Of a stretch of DNA of 64,000 nucleotides, positions 8,970 to 17,499 are shown one piece after another (the first letter of the stretch is position 1; each line of letters starts with the position of its first letter). The stretch is from an uncultured Pelagibacteraceae bacterium. Its GTDB lineage: Bacteria; Pseudomonadota; Alphaproteobacteria; Pelagibacterales; Pelagibacteraceae. The DNA lies in the NCBI GenBank assembly GCA_902561155.1, contig CACEOY010000003.1, forward strand, positions 62,001 to 126,000, read 5' to 3'. Below the pieces are notes generated by a model that had not been told where the DNA came from, did no database searches, and worked only from the letters and a program-made list of their open reading frames with translations. The translations under genes were made by a program, and so were the position numbers.

Positions 8970-10751
8970 TTAATCAATACTTTTTTGCGGTCTCATGTCC
9001 TCTTTTTTAATACCAGCAACTTTTACTGGTTTTTTCATAGCATCTCTTCTAAAAGGCTCGCCTAATTCTTGGTTAAGTATTACTTCAATAAAAGTTGTTA
9101 TTCCTTTTTTTTGATCTTCACAAGATTGTTTTATTGCTTTGGTTGTTTCTTCCATTGTTTTTACTGTTACACCTTTTAAACCACAAGCGTTTGCAACTTT
9201 GGCAAAGCTTAATTCTGGGTCAAGCTCAGTTCCAATAAAGTTATTATCAAACCATAAAGTTGTATTTCTTTTCTCTGCTCCCCATTGATAATTTCTAAAA
9301 ATTACCATTGTTATTGCTGGCCATTCTTCTCTGGCACATGAACTCATTTCATTCATACTAATACCAAAGGCTCCGTCTCCAGCAAAACCAATTACTGGTA
9401 CATCAGGACAACCAATTTTTGCTCCAAGTATAGACGGAAACCCATAACCACAAGGACCAAACAAGCCTGGTGCTAAATATTTTCGTCCTTTTTCAAATGT
9501 TGGATAAGCATTTCCAATAGCACAATTGTTTCCAATATCACTTGATATAATTACATCTTCTGGCATACCTGCTTGAATTGCTCTCCATGCTTGACGAGGA
9601 GACATTCTATCTTTATCTCTAGATCTAGCTTCCTTATTCCATACAGTTCCTGGATCATCATCTTCGTGATCTAAACTTGATAACTTTTGAAGCCAAGCTG
9701 ACTTAGTTTGATGTATTAAATCTTTTCGTTTTTGTCTATCCGTATCGCCTGCATTTTTAGAAATTTTATTTAATAGTTGCTGAGCAACTAGTTTGGCATC
9801 GCCGCAAATACCCACTGTCACTTTTTTGGTTAAACCAATTCTATCTGAATTCATATCTACTTGAATAATCTTTGCATTTTTAGGCCAATAATCAATTCCG
9901 TATCCTGGTAAAGTAGAAAAAGGATTTAATCTTGTGCCTAAGGCTAAAACAACATCAGCTTTAGATATTAATTCCATTGCTGCCTTCGATCCATTGTAAC
10001 CAAGAGGTCCAACAGCTAAAGGGTGACTTCCAGGAAAACTATCGTTATGTTGGTAGCCTGAACAAACTGGAGAGTCTAATTTTTCAGCTAATTTTTTACA
10101 ATCTTCAATAGCTCCACCTATAACTACTCCCGCTCCAGATAATATAACAGGGAACTTAGCGTCTGATAATAATTTTGCAGCTTTATCTATAGCGTCTGCC
10201 CCGCCTGCTTGTCTTTCTAATCTAACTATTGGTGGTAATTCTATATCAATAACTTGAGTCCAGTAGTCTCTTGGCACATTTATTTGAGCAGGAGCTGATC
10301 CTCTTATTGCTTTTTCAATTACTCTATTTAAAACTTCTGCAATTCTTGAGGGGTCTCTAACTTCTTCTTGGTAGCAAACCATATCTTTAAATAAATTCAT
10401 TTGTTCAACTTCTTGAAAACCTCCTTGTCCCATAGTTTTATTTGCGGCTTGAGGAGTTACTAAAAGTAACGGCGTATGATTCCAGTAAGCAGTTTTAATT
10501 GGTGTTACTAACCCTGTGATACCAGGTCCATTTTGAGCAACAACCATTGACATTTTTCCAGTTGATCTTGTGTATCCATCTGCAATTAAACCGCCATTTG
10601 TTTCATGAGCAACATCCCAGAAGGTTATACCGGCGTCAGGAAAAATGTGAGAAATAGGCATAAAAGCTGAACCTATTATTCCAAATGCATGCTCAATACC
10701 ATGCATCTGTAAAACTTTTACAAAAGCTTCTTCTGTGGTCATTTTTGCCAT
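8970..10751 (-). CDS. xsc: Sulfoacetaldehyde acetyltransferase
   Basis: This 593-residue thiamine-diphosphate enzyme converts sulfoacetaldehyde and phosphate to acetyl-phosphate and sulfite, the desulfonation step of taurine and isethionate catabolism. Its first 180 residues match the Xsc family closely in what I recall (MTTEEAFVKVLQMHGIEHAF, PLLLVTPQAANKT, GGFQEVEQM), which separates it from acetolactate synthase. The C-terminal GDGAFGISM motif near residue 456 is the ThDP-magnesium site. Length is normal for Xsc. It is transcribed away from suyAB, with a 74-base gap that should hold both promoters. Confidence is high. Confidence 0.93.
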   Translation of the reverse strand: MAKMTTEEAFVKVLQMHGIEHAFGIIGSAFMPISHIFPDAGITFWDVAHETNGGLIADGYTRSTGKMSMVVAQNGPGITGLVTPIKTAYWNHTPLLLVTPQAANKTMGQGGFQEVEQMNLFKDMVCYQEEVRDPSRIAEVLNRVIEKAIRGSAPAQINVPRDYWTQVIDIELPPIVRLERQAGGADAIDKAAKLLSDAKFPVILSGAGVVIGGAIEDCKKLAEKLDSPVCSGYQHNDSFPGSHPLAVGPLGYNGSKAAMELISKADVVLALGTRLNPFSTLPGYGIDYWPKNAKIIQVDMNSDRIGLTKKVTVGICGDAKLVAQQLLNKISKNAGDTDRQKRKDLIHQTKSAWLQKLSSLDHEDDDPGTVWNKEARSRDKDRMSPRQAWRAIQAGMPEDVIISSDIGNNCAIGNAYPTFEKGRKYLAPGLFGPCGYGFPSILGAKIGCPDVPVIGFAGDGAFGISMNEMSSCAREEWPAITMVIFRNYQWGAEKRNTTLWFDNNFIGTELDPELSFAKVANACGLKGVTVKTMEETTKAIKQSCEDQKKGITTFIEVILNQELGEPFRRDAMKKPVKVAGIKKEDMRPQKSID

Positions 10752-10825
10752 AAAAAACTTCCTAATAATATAATTAAACTATCTTCCAATATATCAAAAT
10801 TTAGTTTATATCCATAAAATACTTT

Positions 10826-11113
10826 ATGTCACAGCCTGATTTAATTATCCACGATGAAAAAGATAATGTTGGTGTAGTAGTTATTGAAACTACGAAAAAA
10901 GGCCAAGAATGTAATGCTTGGATAATGGAAAACGATAAAACTGTGAACGTCAGCTCAATTAATGAGGTCCCTTTAGGTCATAAAATTGCTCTACAAGATT
11001 TAAAAGAAGGTGATACCATATTAAAATATGGTCACGATATTGGTAAGGTTGTTAAATCTATAAAAAAAGGTGAACACGTGCACGTTCATAACGTAAAAAC
11101 AAAGAAATGGTAA
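10826..11113 (+). CDS. suyA: (2R)-sulfolactate sulfo-lyase small subunit (UxaA N-terminal/SAF domain)
   Basis: This 95-residue protein is a stand-alone SAF domain of the altronate dehydratase UxaA family, with the typical end [16 protein letters not shown]. In SuyAB the small and large subunits together cleave (R)-sulfolactate to pyruvate and sulfite in the cytoplasm. The next gene, four bases downstream, encodes the matching large subunit. Small altronate or galactarate dehydratases look similar, so the sulfo-lyase call rests on the split two-gene arrangement and on the neighbours xsc, tauE and apr. Confidence 0.82.
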   Translation: MSQPDLIIHDEKDNVGVVVIETTKKGQECNAWIMENDKTVNVSSINEVPLGHKIALQDLKEGDTILKYGHDIGKVVKSIKKGEHVHVHNVKTKKW

Positions 11114-11117
11114 ATTA

Positions 11118-12284
11118 ATGGAAATTCCAAAAAGTTTTTTAGGATATAAAAGAGAGAATGGAAGGGCTGGAACAAGAAACCACGTCATTATACTTCCTGT
11201 TGACGATATTTCAAATGCATGCGCTGAAGCTGTAGCAAATAACATTAAGGGAACAATTGCCTTACCTCATTCTTATGGAAGATTACAATTTGGAGCGGAT
11301 TTGGAATTACATTTCAGAACAATGATAGGAACTGGAAAAAACCCTAATGTTGCAGCTGTTATTGTTATAGGTATTGAGCCTAAATGGACAAAAAGAATTG
11401 TTGATGCAATAGCAAAAACTGGAAAACCAGTAGAAGGTTTTCATATCGAAAGAACTGGCGATATAGGAACAATTATGAAAGCATCAAAAAAAGCTCAAGA
11501 ATTTTCACAATGGGCCTCTGAAAAACAGAGAGAAGAATGTCCACTAAGCGACCTATGGATTTCTGTTAAATGTGGTGAGTCAGATACAACATCTGGTTTA
11601 GCCTCAAATCCAACTGTGGGAAACTTAATGGAAAAATTGGAACCGTTTGGTGTCCATCTCTGTTTTGGAGAAACTTCTGAATTAACTGGTGCTGAAAAAG
11701 TTTGTGCAGCTAGAGGCGCGACTGCTGAAGCAAAAGAAAAGTTTATGAAAACTTGGAATGCTTATAATGATTTTATTTTAAAAGAAGCAACAGATGACCT
11801 TTCAGAAAGCCAACCAACTGCTGGTAATATTGCAGGAGGATTAACAACTATAGAGGAAAAAGCTTTTGGAAACTTTCAAAAAATTGGAAATTTAAAATTT
11901 ATTGATGTATTAGAGCCTGCTGAGGAGCCTACTAAAGGCAAAGGTTTATATTTTATGGATACCTCATCAGCAGCTGCTGAATGCGTTACTCTGCAAGCTG
12001 CAGGTGGGTTTAATATACATTTATTTCCAACAGGCCAAGGTAATATTATAGGTAATCCTATTGAACCAGTTGTTAAATTGACTGCCAATCCTTTAACTGC
12101 CAAATTAATGAAAGAGCATGTAGACTGTGATGTTTCAAAAATATTATCAAGAGAAATGAATTTATCTCAGGCTGGAGATGAGCTTATAAAGACTATGTTA
12201 AAAGTTGCTAATGGACGATTAACATGTGCCGAGGCTTTGGGTCACAGAGAATTTGTAATGACTAAACTTTACAGAAGCGCTTAG
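11118..12284 (+). CDS. suyB: (2R)-sulfolactate sulfo-lyase large subunit (UxaA C-terminal family)
   Basis: This 388-residue protein starts with the UxaA family motif [19 protein letters not shown] and contains [19 protein letters not shown] and [18 protein letters not shown], conserved in the large subunit of altronate, galactarate and sulfolactate lyases. The length of about 390 residues fits SuyB. Its Cys residues (for example in VKCGES) probably help hold the catalytic metal. With SuyA it would release sulfite and pyruvate from sulfolactate, joining the dehydrogenase at the left edge to the sulfite-handling operon that follows. An altronate dehydratase is the main alternative. Confidence 0.82.
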   Translation: MEIPKSFLGYKRENGRAGTRNHVIILPVDDISNACAEAVANNIKGTIALPHSYGRLQFGADLELHFRTMIGTGKNPNVAAVIVIGIEPKWTKRIVDAIAKTGKPVEGFHIERTGDIGTIMKASKKAQEFSQWASEKQREECPLSDLWISVKCGESDTTSGLASNPTVGNLMEKLEPFGVHLCFGETSELTGAEKVCAARGATAEAKEKFMKTWNAYNDFILKEATDDLSESQPTAGNIAGGLTTIEEKAFGNFQKIGNLKFIDVLEPAEEPTKGKGLYFMDTSSAAAECVTLQAAGGFNIHLFPTGQGNIIGNPIEPVVKLTANPLTAKLMKEHVDCDVSKILSREMNLSQAGDELIKTMLKVANGRLTCAEALGHREFVMTKLYRSA

Positions 12285-12300
12285 TAAACAATTATACATT

Positions 12301-13431
12301 CTATTTTTCTGGAAATTTTACTTCATCTACTTTTTTTATTTCTTTTTTTCTAAAGTCGCTTAACATTTTTCTAATTACGGGACTTAGAATTTTTCTCATA
12401 AATGCTATTAACGCACCAAGAGCCACAGCTAATAAAATTGCAAGCGTTCCATATAAGAAAGGTGCTTCACTCGCAAAATTAACAGTAAATTCTGCTAAAG
12501 AGTTTAAATCTGTTTTAATAATTTTTTCTCCATTAAAATTTGATTTATCTCTAAAAAAAGAGTCATAACCAATTGCAATTGCTACCGAAATCAGAAGAAT
12601 TGCAAATAAGGATTTTAATTCTGTGCTATCTAAAAACTGACCAAGCTTTTGACCAATTTGAACACCAACTATAGAACCAAGTATAAGTGGAATAACTAAA
12701 AATAAATCGATAGATCCATAATTGAATGCATGCAGTATAGTTACTATTGCACTTATAAAAATGGTAACAAATAATGAAGTTCCTGGAATTAATTTGATTG
12801 GCATTCCAACAATATAGATCATCGCTGGAACCATTAAGAATGCACCTCCAATACCCATCATTGCTGCTACAAATCCGACTACTAAACCTAATAAAATTGG
12901 AGTTAAAGCGCTTTCATATAGTTTTGATTTCGGAAATCTCATTCTTATTGGCAATCCTTGAAGCCAATTATGTTCATGAAGTTTTTGTTTTATTGAAATT
13001 TTTTTTCTTTGTAGAACTTTTTCTCTATAAGTTTGGATTAACATTAGTGTTCCAACCATTGCAAGTAAATACATATATAATAAAGAAATTATTATGCTTA
13101 TTTTTCCTATGTCAGAAAAAAATGCAAATGTTGTTATTCCTAATATTGTTCCTGCTACACCGCCAGAAACAATCATTAAGCCCATCTTATAATCTAAAGT
13201 ATTCTTGTACCAATGTGTCAGAGATCCAGAGACTGACGTTGCTAAAATATTATTAACTTCATTTGGCACAGCGTAAACAGGGGGTATTCCCATAAATATT
13301 AAAAACGGTGTCATTAAAAAGCCTCCACCTACACCGAATAATCCTGATAATACGCCTACTGCTAAACTTAAAAATAATAATAAAAAGATGTCTATATTGA
13401 CCTGTGCGATTGGAAGATAAATTTCCAGCAT
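12301..13431 (-). CDS. TauE/SafE-type sulfite exporter family protein
   Basis: This 376-residue membrane protein has two copies of the TauE/SafE signature: GLFGVGGGFLMTPFLI near residue 32 and AAMMGIGGAFLMVPAMI near residue 190, with about eight or nine helices. Family members export sulfite, sulfoacetate or related anions. It is the last gene of the minus-strand run that includes aprBA, 36 bases after the unknown 116-residue gene, so it probably provides an overflow route for sulfite released by Xsc and SuyAB. The transported ion is inferred from context. Confidence 0.86.
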   Translation of the reverse strand: MLEIYLPIAQVNIDIFLLLFLSLAVGVLSGLFGVGGGFLMTPFLIFMGIPPVYAVPNEVNNILATSVSGSLTHWYKNTLDYKMGLMIVSGGVAGTILGITTFAFFSDIGKISIIISLLYMYLLAMVGTLMLIQTYREKVLQRKKISIKQKLHEHNWLQGLPIRMRFPKSKLYESALTPILLGLVVGFVAAMMGIGGAFLMVPAMIYIVGMPIKLIPGTSLFVTIFISAIVTILHAFNYGSIDLFLVIPLILGSIVGVQIGQKLGQFLDSTELKSLFAILLISVAIAIGYDSFFRDKSNFNGEKIIKTDLNSLAEFTVNFASEAPFLYGTLAILLAVALGALIAFMRKILSPVIRKMLSDFRKKEIKKVDEVKFPEK

Positions 13432-13467
13432 ACTTCTAAGTATGCCTGAAAATAGACCTTGTCAATA

Positions 13468-13818
13468 TTAATAAATTGTTGCTCCAAATACTTTTACTGT
13501 TTCGCCTTCAATTCCTAAAACTAATCGACCTAGAAATTCTCCTTTAACGGTATCGCTTTTTTGCTTATATAAAACAGTAATAAAATTATCTCTTCTTATG
13601 CAACCTAATACTTCTTGTTGCTCTGATAAACTTGTAAGTAATTTATTGCTTGCCCATTGTTTTCCAAGCTCTACTTCATTGGCTCCATAAAGCATCTGTG
13701 AAGAGAAATCTTTTGTAAAACCGCCGTAATCCTTAATGTTTGAAGATTTAATTAAATTAGACCAGATAGGACTGGCGATCTTAATGATTTCATCATCACT
13801 TTTATCTAACAAATTCAT
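13468..13818 (-). CDS. Unknown 116-residue protein in the apr operon
   Basis: I do not recognise this protein. It is soluble, without signal peptide or membrane segment. It begins with a helical segment (DKSDDEIIKIASPIWSNLI), and its second half alternates short strands (NFITVLYKQ, GEFLGRLVLGI, TVKVFGATIY), a pattern that would suit a small cystatin or NTF2-like fold, though that is a guess. It lies nine bases after aprA and 36 bases before tauE on the same strand, so it is almost certainly co-transcribed with the sulfite oxidation genes. A role in sulfite or APS handling is inference from position. Confidence 0.7.
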   Translation of the reverse strand: MNLLDKSDDEIIKIASPIWSNLIKSSNIKDYGGFTKDFSSQMLYGANEVELGKQWASNKLLTSLSEQQEVLGCIRRDNFITVLYKQKSDTVKGEFLGRLVLGIEGETVKVFGATIY

Positions 13819-13827
13819 GGAAATGTC

Positions 13828-15687
13828 TTAGGAAGCTTTCTGTTTCTTTTCGTCCCCAACGATATGATAAACTGGCATTTTTTCTAGCGTAAATTTTCCA
13901 GTTTTAGGATCTCTTCTCGATACGGTTAAACAATGCCAATTTTCATCATCAAGTTTAAGTTTATCTCCTCTATAATAATATCCTGGCCAACGAGTTTCTT
14001 CTCTAAATAAAGTATGCTCGGTCACACATTGAGATGTTAGTGTTCTATGTTTTAATTCCCAGGCCCTCATTAATTGGTGATAATCTTCTGCACCAACATT
14101 CTCAAGATCCTCTTGAAGCCAGTCTAATAGTTCTAATCCTTTTTTTAATAAATTATCATTAGTCATATAATTTGCTGTTATACCACCAACATATTCATCC
14201 ATTATTTTTTGAAGTCTTTGTAAACCTTGAATTGGAGAAATATAACTTGGTGAAACTGTACCACCGGTTATTTCATTTCTTCCTACCGTGTAATTATCGA
14301 GAGGTTTATAAATAATATTTTTTAAATTTTCACATTGTTTATCACTAACATTTATGTCATTAGCTTTTTTATCTTGAATGTATTTAACAGCTGCCTTAGC
14401 TGCTAGTCTACCTTCTGTAAAAGAACCTGATGAGAATTTATGAGCGCTGCCTCCTACTGTATCTCCAGCTCCAAAAAGACCTTCTATAGTAGTCATTCTA
14501 TTATAGCCCCAAAAATATTCTGGAGGAGCAATATCTTCTGGACCGCTAACCCAAGCTCCTGAACAAGTTGCGTGTGATCCCATAACATATGGTTCAGACG
14601 TTGTTAATTCTGGATTTGTATATTTTGGATCAATGTTTTGTGATGCCCACACAACTGCTTGACCTACTGTCATTCCAAGAAAGTTCTCCCAGCCAACTGT
14701 TTCAAGGTGTGGATCTTGAAAAGCTTCTTTGGTTACCATGTGAATTGGACCGTTTCCAGCCATTACTTCTTGAATAAAAGCATGATTTCGCAAACATGTT
14801 GGTGTTGGATGATGATCAATATATTCTCCAACTAATTCTTTAGTTTTCTCGTACCATTTCTTTTCATAATTTTCTCCGTTGGCATTTTGCGTATAAGTTT
14901 TTAAATGTAAAAAATAAGCACCTACCGGACCGTAGCCATCTTTAAATCTACATAAAACAATTCTATTTTCCATTTGAGTCATTTTCGCTCCTGCAGCGAT
15001 TGGCAGCGCGTAAGCAGAGCCATTGCTCCATGGAGCGTACCAAGTTCTTCCCATACCTTCACCAACTGATCGAGGTTTAAATATGTGTGAAGCTCCGCCA
15101 GCAGCGACGATTACAGTTTTTGCTCTAAACACGTGGTAATCACCAGTTCTCATATTAAAGCCGACAGCACCACCTACTCTATTATTATTACTTTCATCCA
15201 TAAGTAAATGTGTAATCATTATTCTATTATAAATTTTATCAGCTGATTTTTTGGCTGCTTCGGCAACTATTGGTTTATAACTTTCACCGTGTATCATAAT
15301 TTGCCACTTACCTTCACGTTGATATCTGCCAGTTTTTTTATCTTTCATCATTGGAAGACCCCATTCGTCAAACATATGAACTGTTGAGTCAACATGACGA
15401 GCCATGTCATAACCTAAATCTTCTCTTACTAATCCCATTAGATCATTTCTTGCATATCTTACATGATCCTCGGGTTGATTTTCGTTCCATCTCATACCCA
15501 TATAACAATTAATTGCATATAGTCCTTGAGCTACTGCTCCACTTCTATCAATATTTGCTTTTTCAACACAAAGTATTTTTAAATCCCTGCCCCAGTGTCT
15601 GGCTTCAAATGTTGCTCCAGTTCCAGCCATACCTCCGCCAACAATTAGTACGTCGCAATCTTCTTGTATGGTTTTATTTTTAGGCAT
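13828..15687 (-). CDS. aprA: Adenylylsulfate reductase alpha subunit
   Basis: This 619-residue flavoprotein has an N-terminal FAD motif VGGGMAG (residues 16-22) and the long-range pattern of AprA, including RWNENQPEDHVRYARNDL and the C-terminal RTLTSQCVTEHTLFREETRW. AprA interconverts sulfite plus AMP and adenosine 5'-phosphosulfate. In organisms that do not respire sulfate it is expected to run towards APS, oxidising sulfite. Its ATG overlaps the aprB stop (TAATG), so subunits are translationally coupled. The neighbours fit a role in disposing of sulfite from sulfonate breakdown. Confidence 0.94.
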   Translation of the reverse strand: MPKNKTIQEDCDVLIVGGGMAGTGATFEARHWGRDLKILCVEKANIDRSGAVAQGLYAINCYMGMRWNENQPEDHVRYARNDLMGLVREDLGYDMARHVDSTVHMFDEWGLPMMKDKKTGRYQREGKWQIMIHGESYKPIVAEAAKKSADKIYNRIMITHLLMDESNNNRVGGAVGFNMRTGDYHVFRAKTVIVAAGGASHIFKPRSVGEGMGRTWYAPWSNGSAYALPIAAGAKMTQMENRIVLCRFKDGYGPVGAYFLHLKTYTQNANGENYEKKWYEKTKELVGEYIDHHPTPTCLRNHAFIQEVMAGNGPIHMVTKEAFQDPHLETVGWENFLGMTVGQAVVWASQNIDPKYTNPELTTSEPYVMGSHATCSGAWVSGPEDIAPPEYFWGYNRMTTIEGLFGAGDTVGGSAHKFSSGSFTEGRLAAKAAVKYIQDKKANDINVSDKQCENLKNIIYKPLDNYTVGRNEITGGTVSPSYISPIQGLQRLQKIMDEYVGGITANYMTNDNLLKKGLELLDWLQEDLENVGAEDYHQLMRAWELKHRTLTSQCVTEHTLFREETRWPGYYYRGDKLKLDDENWHCLTVSRRDPKTGKFTLEKMPVYHIVGDEKKQKAS

Positions 15688-16157
15688 TAAAAGTAGACAC
15701 CCTTTTTAAAAGAGTCTTTACTTATAGTAGGTAAATCTTTTTTGGTATCTAAACCTTCTGGTTCTGAGTAAAGAACTTCTGAATTCATTTCACCTTGTCG
15801 AGGCTTATCCCCTTCTGCTAATTTAGGAATAAATTTACCCCAAGGCTTAGTTGTAATTGGTGAAACAAAATCTTTTTCCGTTCCATTTCTAAACTTTATT
15901 TTCCAAGATATGGTCCCTTTTTCTTCTTCTCTTCTTACTCTTACGCTATGACCCATGGGTGCAAAATCTGCGTAGCCTCTAACATCTATAGCGTGATTAG
16001 GGCAGGCTTTAACACATGAATAACATTCCCAACAAAAATTAGGTTCAATGTTTTTGGCTCTTCGAATAGTTTCATCAATGTGCATGATGTCTGAAGGACA
16101 AATATCTACGCAGTGTCCGCATCCATCACATCTTGTCATATATACAAAAGTAGACAT
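15687..16157 (-). CDS. aprB: Adenylylsulfate reductase beta subunit (iron-sulfur)
   Basis: This 156-residue ferredoxin-like protein has two 4Fe-4S cluster motifs: C10, C13, C16, C20 and C42, C45, C48, C52. The C-terminal tail (GFLT-type beta region, here ISWKIKFRNGTEKDF and beyond) wraps AprA in known structures. It passes electrons between the FAD of AprA and the membrane partner AprM. It lies between aprM (63 bases upstream) and aprA (one-base overlap). Length agrees with the family. Confidence 0.94.
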   Translation of the reverse strand: MSTFVYMTRCDGCGHCVDICPSDIMHIDETIRRAKNIEPNFCWECYSCVKACPNHAIDVRGYADFAPMGHSVRVRREEEKGTISWKIKFRNGTEKDFVSPITTKPWGKFIPKLAEGDKPRQGEMNSEVLYSEPEGLDTKKDLPTISKDSFKKGVYF

Positions 16158-16220
16158 AATTATTTCCTCTTAATTTCTATATTAGCTTTAAATAATATAC
16201 TAGTTTTTTTCATCATGATG

Positions 16221-17012
16221 TTAATAATGTTTTGGCTGTTCTCTTTTAATTCCAAGGCCAAATTGCTCTGGTGCATCAGCTGGAGGGGGCAAATTGTCTC
16301 TAGATCCGTCAGCTTCAGCTAAATTTTTTTGAATAGCTGCTCCTGGTTTGTAAAACATATGCGCAAATTTAGACCAATAAACTCCACCGAATAAAGCAAG
16401 ATTCGCAAGAATAAATAAAATTAAAAATAAGTAACTTAATCCTATCATACCTGATGATTGTAAAAATGACCAAGCTAATCCAAAGGTAGCGCAAGCAAGT
16501 AAAGCTAAAACAAATAAATCAGCGGTAATAATTCTATACCAAGGATGTGCCTCTGCTGACACATCTACTCTTAAAAAAAACCAAAACCAATATCCGCCTA
16601 TACAAGTCATTATTGCTCCTACATGCCACATAATTGGAATATAGGTTGGAGCAGCAGCACCATTTGAATATTTAAATATTAAAACCACTGAAGCTATCCA
16701 AAAAAGAATTGTTCCGTACATTCCAAGTACATGTGCAAGTCTTCTTTTTCCAAATCCAAGTTCGGATGTGGTTGCAATATCGCTAGCTACTGTTTTTAAA
16801 ATTACAGCTGTTTTTTTTCCTGCACTTAATTCTTTTTTTGCAGATTTTTTTGCTTTTATGGCATTTCTAAAAAAATAAACTACATTTTTTTTGTGTAGCA
16901 TGTCTAAACCTGTGCCAATGATAATCAACAATACCATCGCAATTACAAATGATTGCAAAACCAAAGAGGGTATTACTGTTGATAGCTCCGCAAAAGGATT
17001 AATTGTTAGCAT
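16221..17012 (-). CDS. aprM: Membrane anchor of APS reductase (AprM)
   Basis: This 263-residue protein has five or six membrane helices with several helix-embedded histidines (HVLGMYGTILFW, MWHVGAIMTC, FAHMFYKPG) that could bind haem b, as in QmoC and NarI-like quinone-interacting proteins. Family knowledge: aprM accompanies aprBA in sulfur oxidisers and SAR11 and replaces the Qmo complex, linking sulfite oxidation to the quinone pool in the inner membrane. The short charged C-terminal tail is cytoplasmic by prediction. It follows the nucleotidyltransferase gene by 49 bases and precedes aprB. Confidence 0.88.
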   Translation of the reverse strand: MLTINPFAELSTVIPSLVLQSFVIAMVLLIIIGTGLDMLHKKNVVYFFRNAIKAKKSAKKELSAGKKTAVILKTVASDIATTSELGFGKRRLAHVLGMYGTILFWIASVVLIFKYSNGAAAPTYIPIMWHVGAIMTCIGGYWFWFFLRVDVSAEAHPWYRIITADLFVLALLACATFGLAWSFLQSSGMIGLSYLFLILFILANLALFGGVYWSKFAHMFYKPGAAIQKNLAEADGSRDNLPPPADAPEQFGLGIKREQPKHY

Positions 17013-17061
17013 AAATAATTTTATTAGTTTGACGTATACAGGTCAAGTGAGAACTTCACGA

Positions 17062-17442
17062 TTATTTCAGCTTCCCATCCTTCCTCATTTGTTCTCTAAT
17101 TTTAGTTGCAGAAATTTGCTGCGTCTTTTCGTCGAGAACTATTTCTTCTATTTTATAGCCCACTCCCCGTCCATAACAAATGTTGGTAATATTTGGTACT
17201 AAAGTAACTTTTATTCTTCCCTCATAATCTTTTAATGCTTCTAAAATATTTTTTTTTACTGTTTCAAAGTTAAAAGGATTGTCATCTACACCTTGAACAT
17301 CCCTAACCATGATAATTACCTGACCGGTTTTTTTTAATATCTCTTCGAATAACTTTTGGTGTCCAGCATGCCATGGTTGCCATCTTCCAAGCATTTGAGC
17401 TGTTGGTTTTTTGTTATCCCATTTATAATTGTCATTTTTCAT
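17062..17442 (-). CDS. Small nucleotidyltransferase (cytidylyl/adenylyltransferase-like) heading the apr operon
   Basis: I choose the ATG at 17442; an in-frame TTG lies three codons upstream. The 126-residue protein has the nucleotidyltransferase alpha/beta phosphodiesterase signature GRWQPWHAGH (H25-x2-H28) and the C-terminal ISATKIR motif (110-116), resembling the NadM/NadR adenylyltransferase group. Such enzymes exchange a nucleotide monophosphate with pyrophosphate release or uptake. It precedes aprM by 49 bases on the same strand and appears to be the first gene of the apr operon. An enzyme that removes AMP from APS, replacing ATP sulfurylase, is an attractive but untested idea; NMN or another small alcohol phosphate could be the substrate instead. 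Confidence 0.82.
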   Translation of the reverse strand: MKNDNYKWDNKKPTAQMLGRWQPWHAGHQKLFEEILKKTGQVIIMVRDVQGVDDNPFNFETVKKNILEALKDYEGRIKVTLVPNITNICYGRGVGYKIEEIVLDEKTQQISATKIREQMRKDGKLK

Positions 17443-17499
17443 AGTTTTCAAGGGTTTAAAATTTTGAAAATATCACATTAACAATATAATTTCTTAAAT

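Noticed and set aside
10752-10825. Promoters between xsc and suyA
   Set aside because: Only A+T-rich near matches with wrong spacing were seen, so no promoter is called.
12798-13256. Plus-strand 152-codon open frame
   Set aside because: Antisense shadow of the TauE-type exporter gene, with leucine/phenylalanine-rich composition and no family match.
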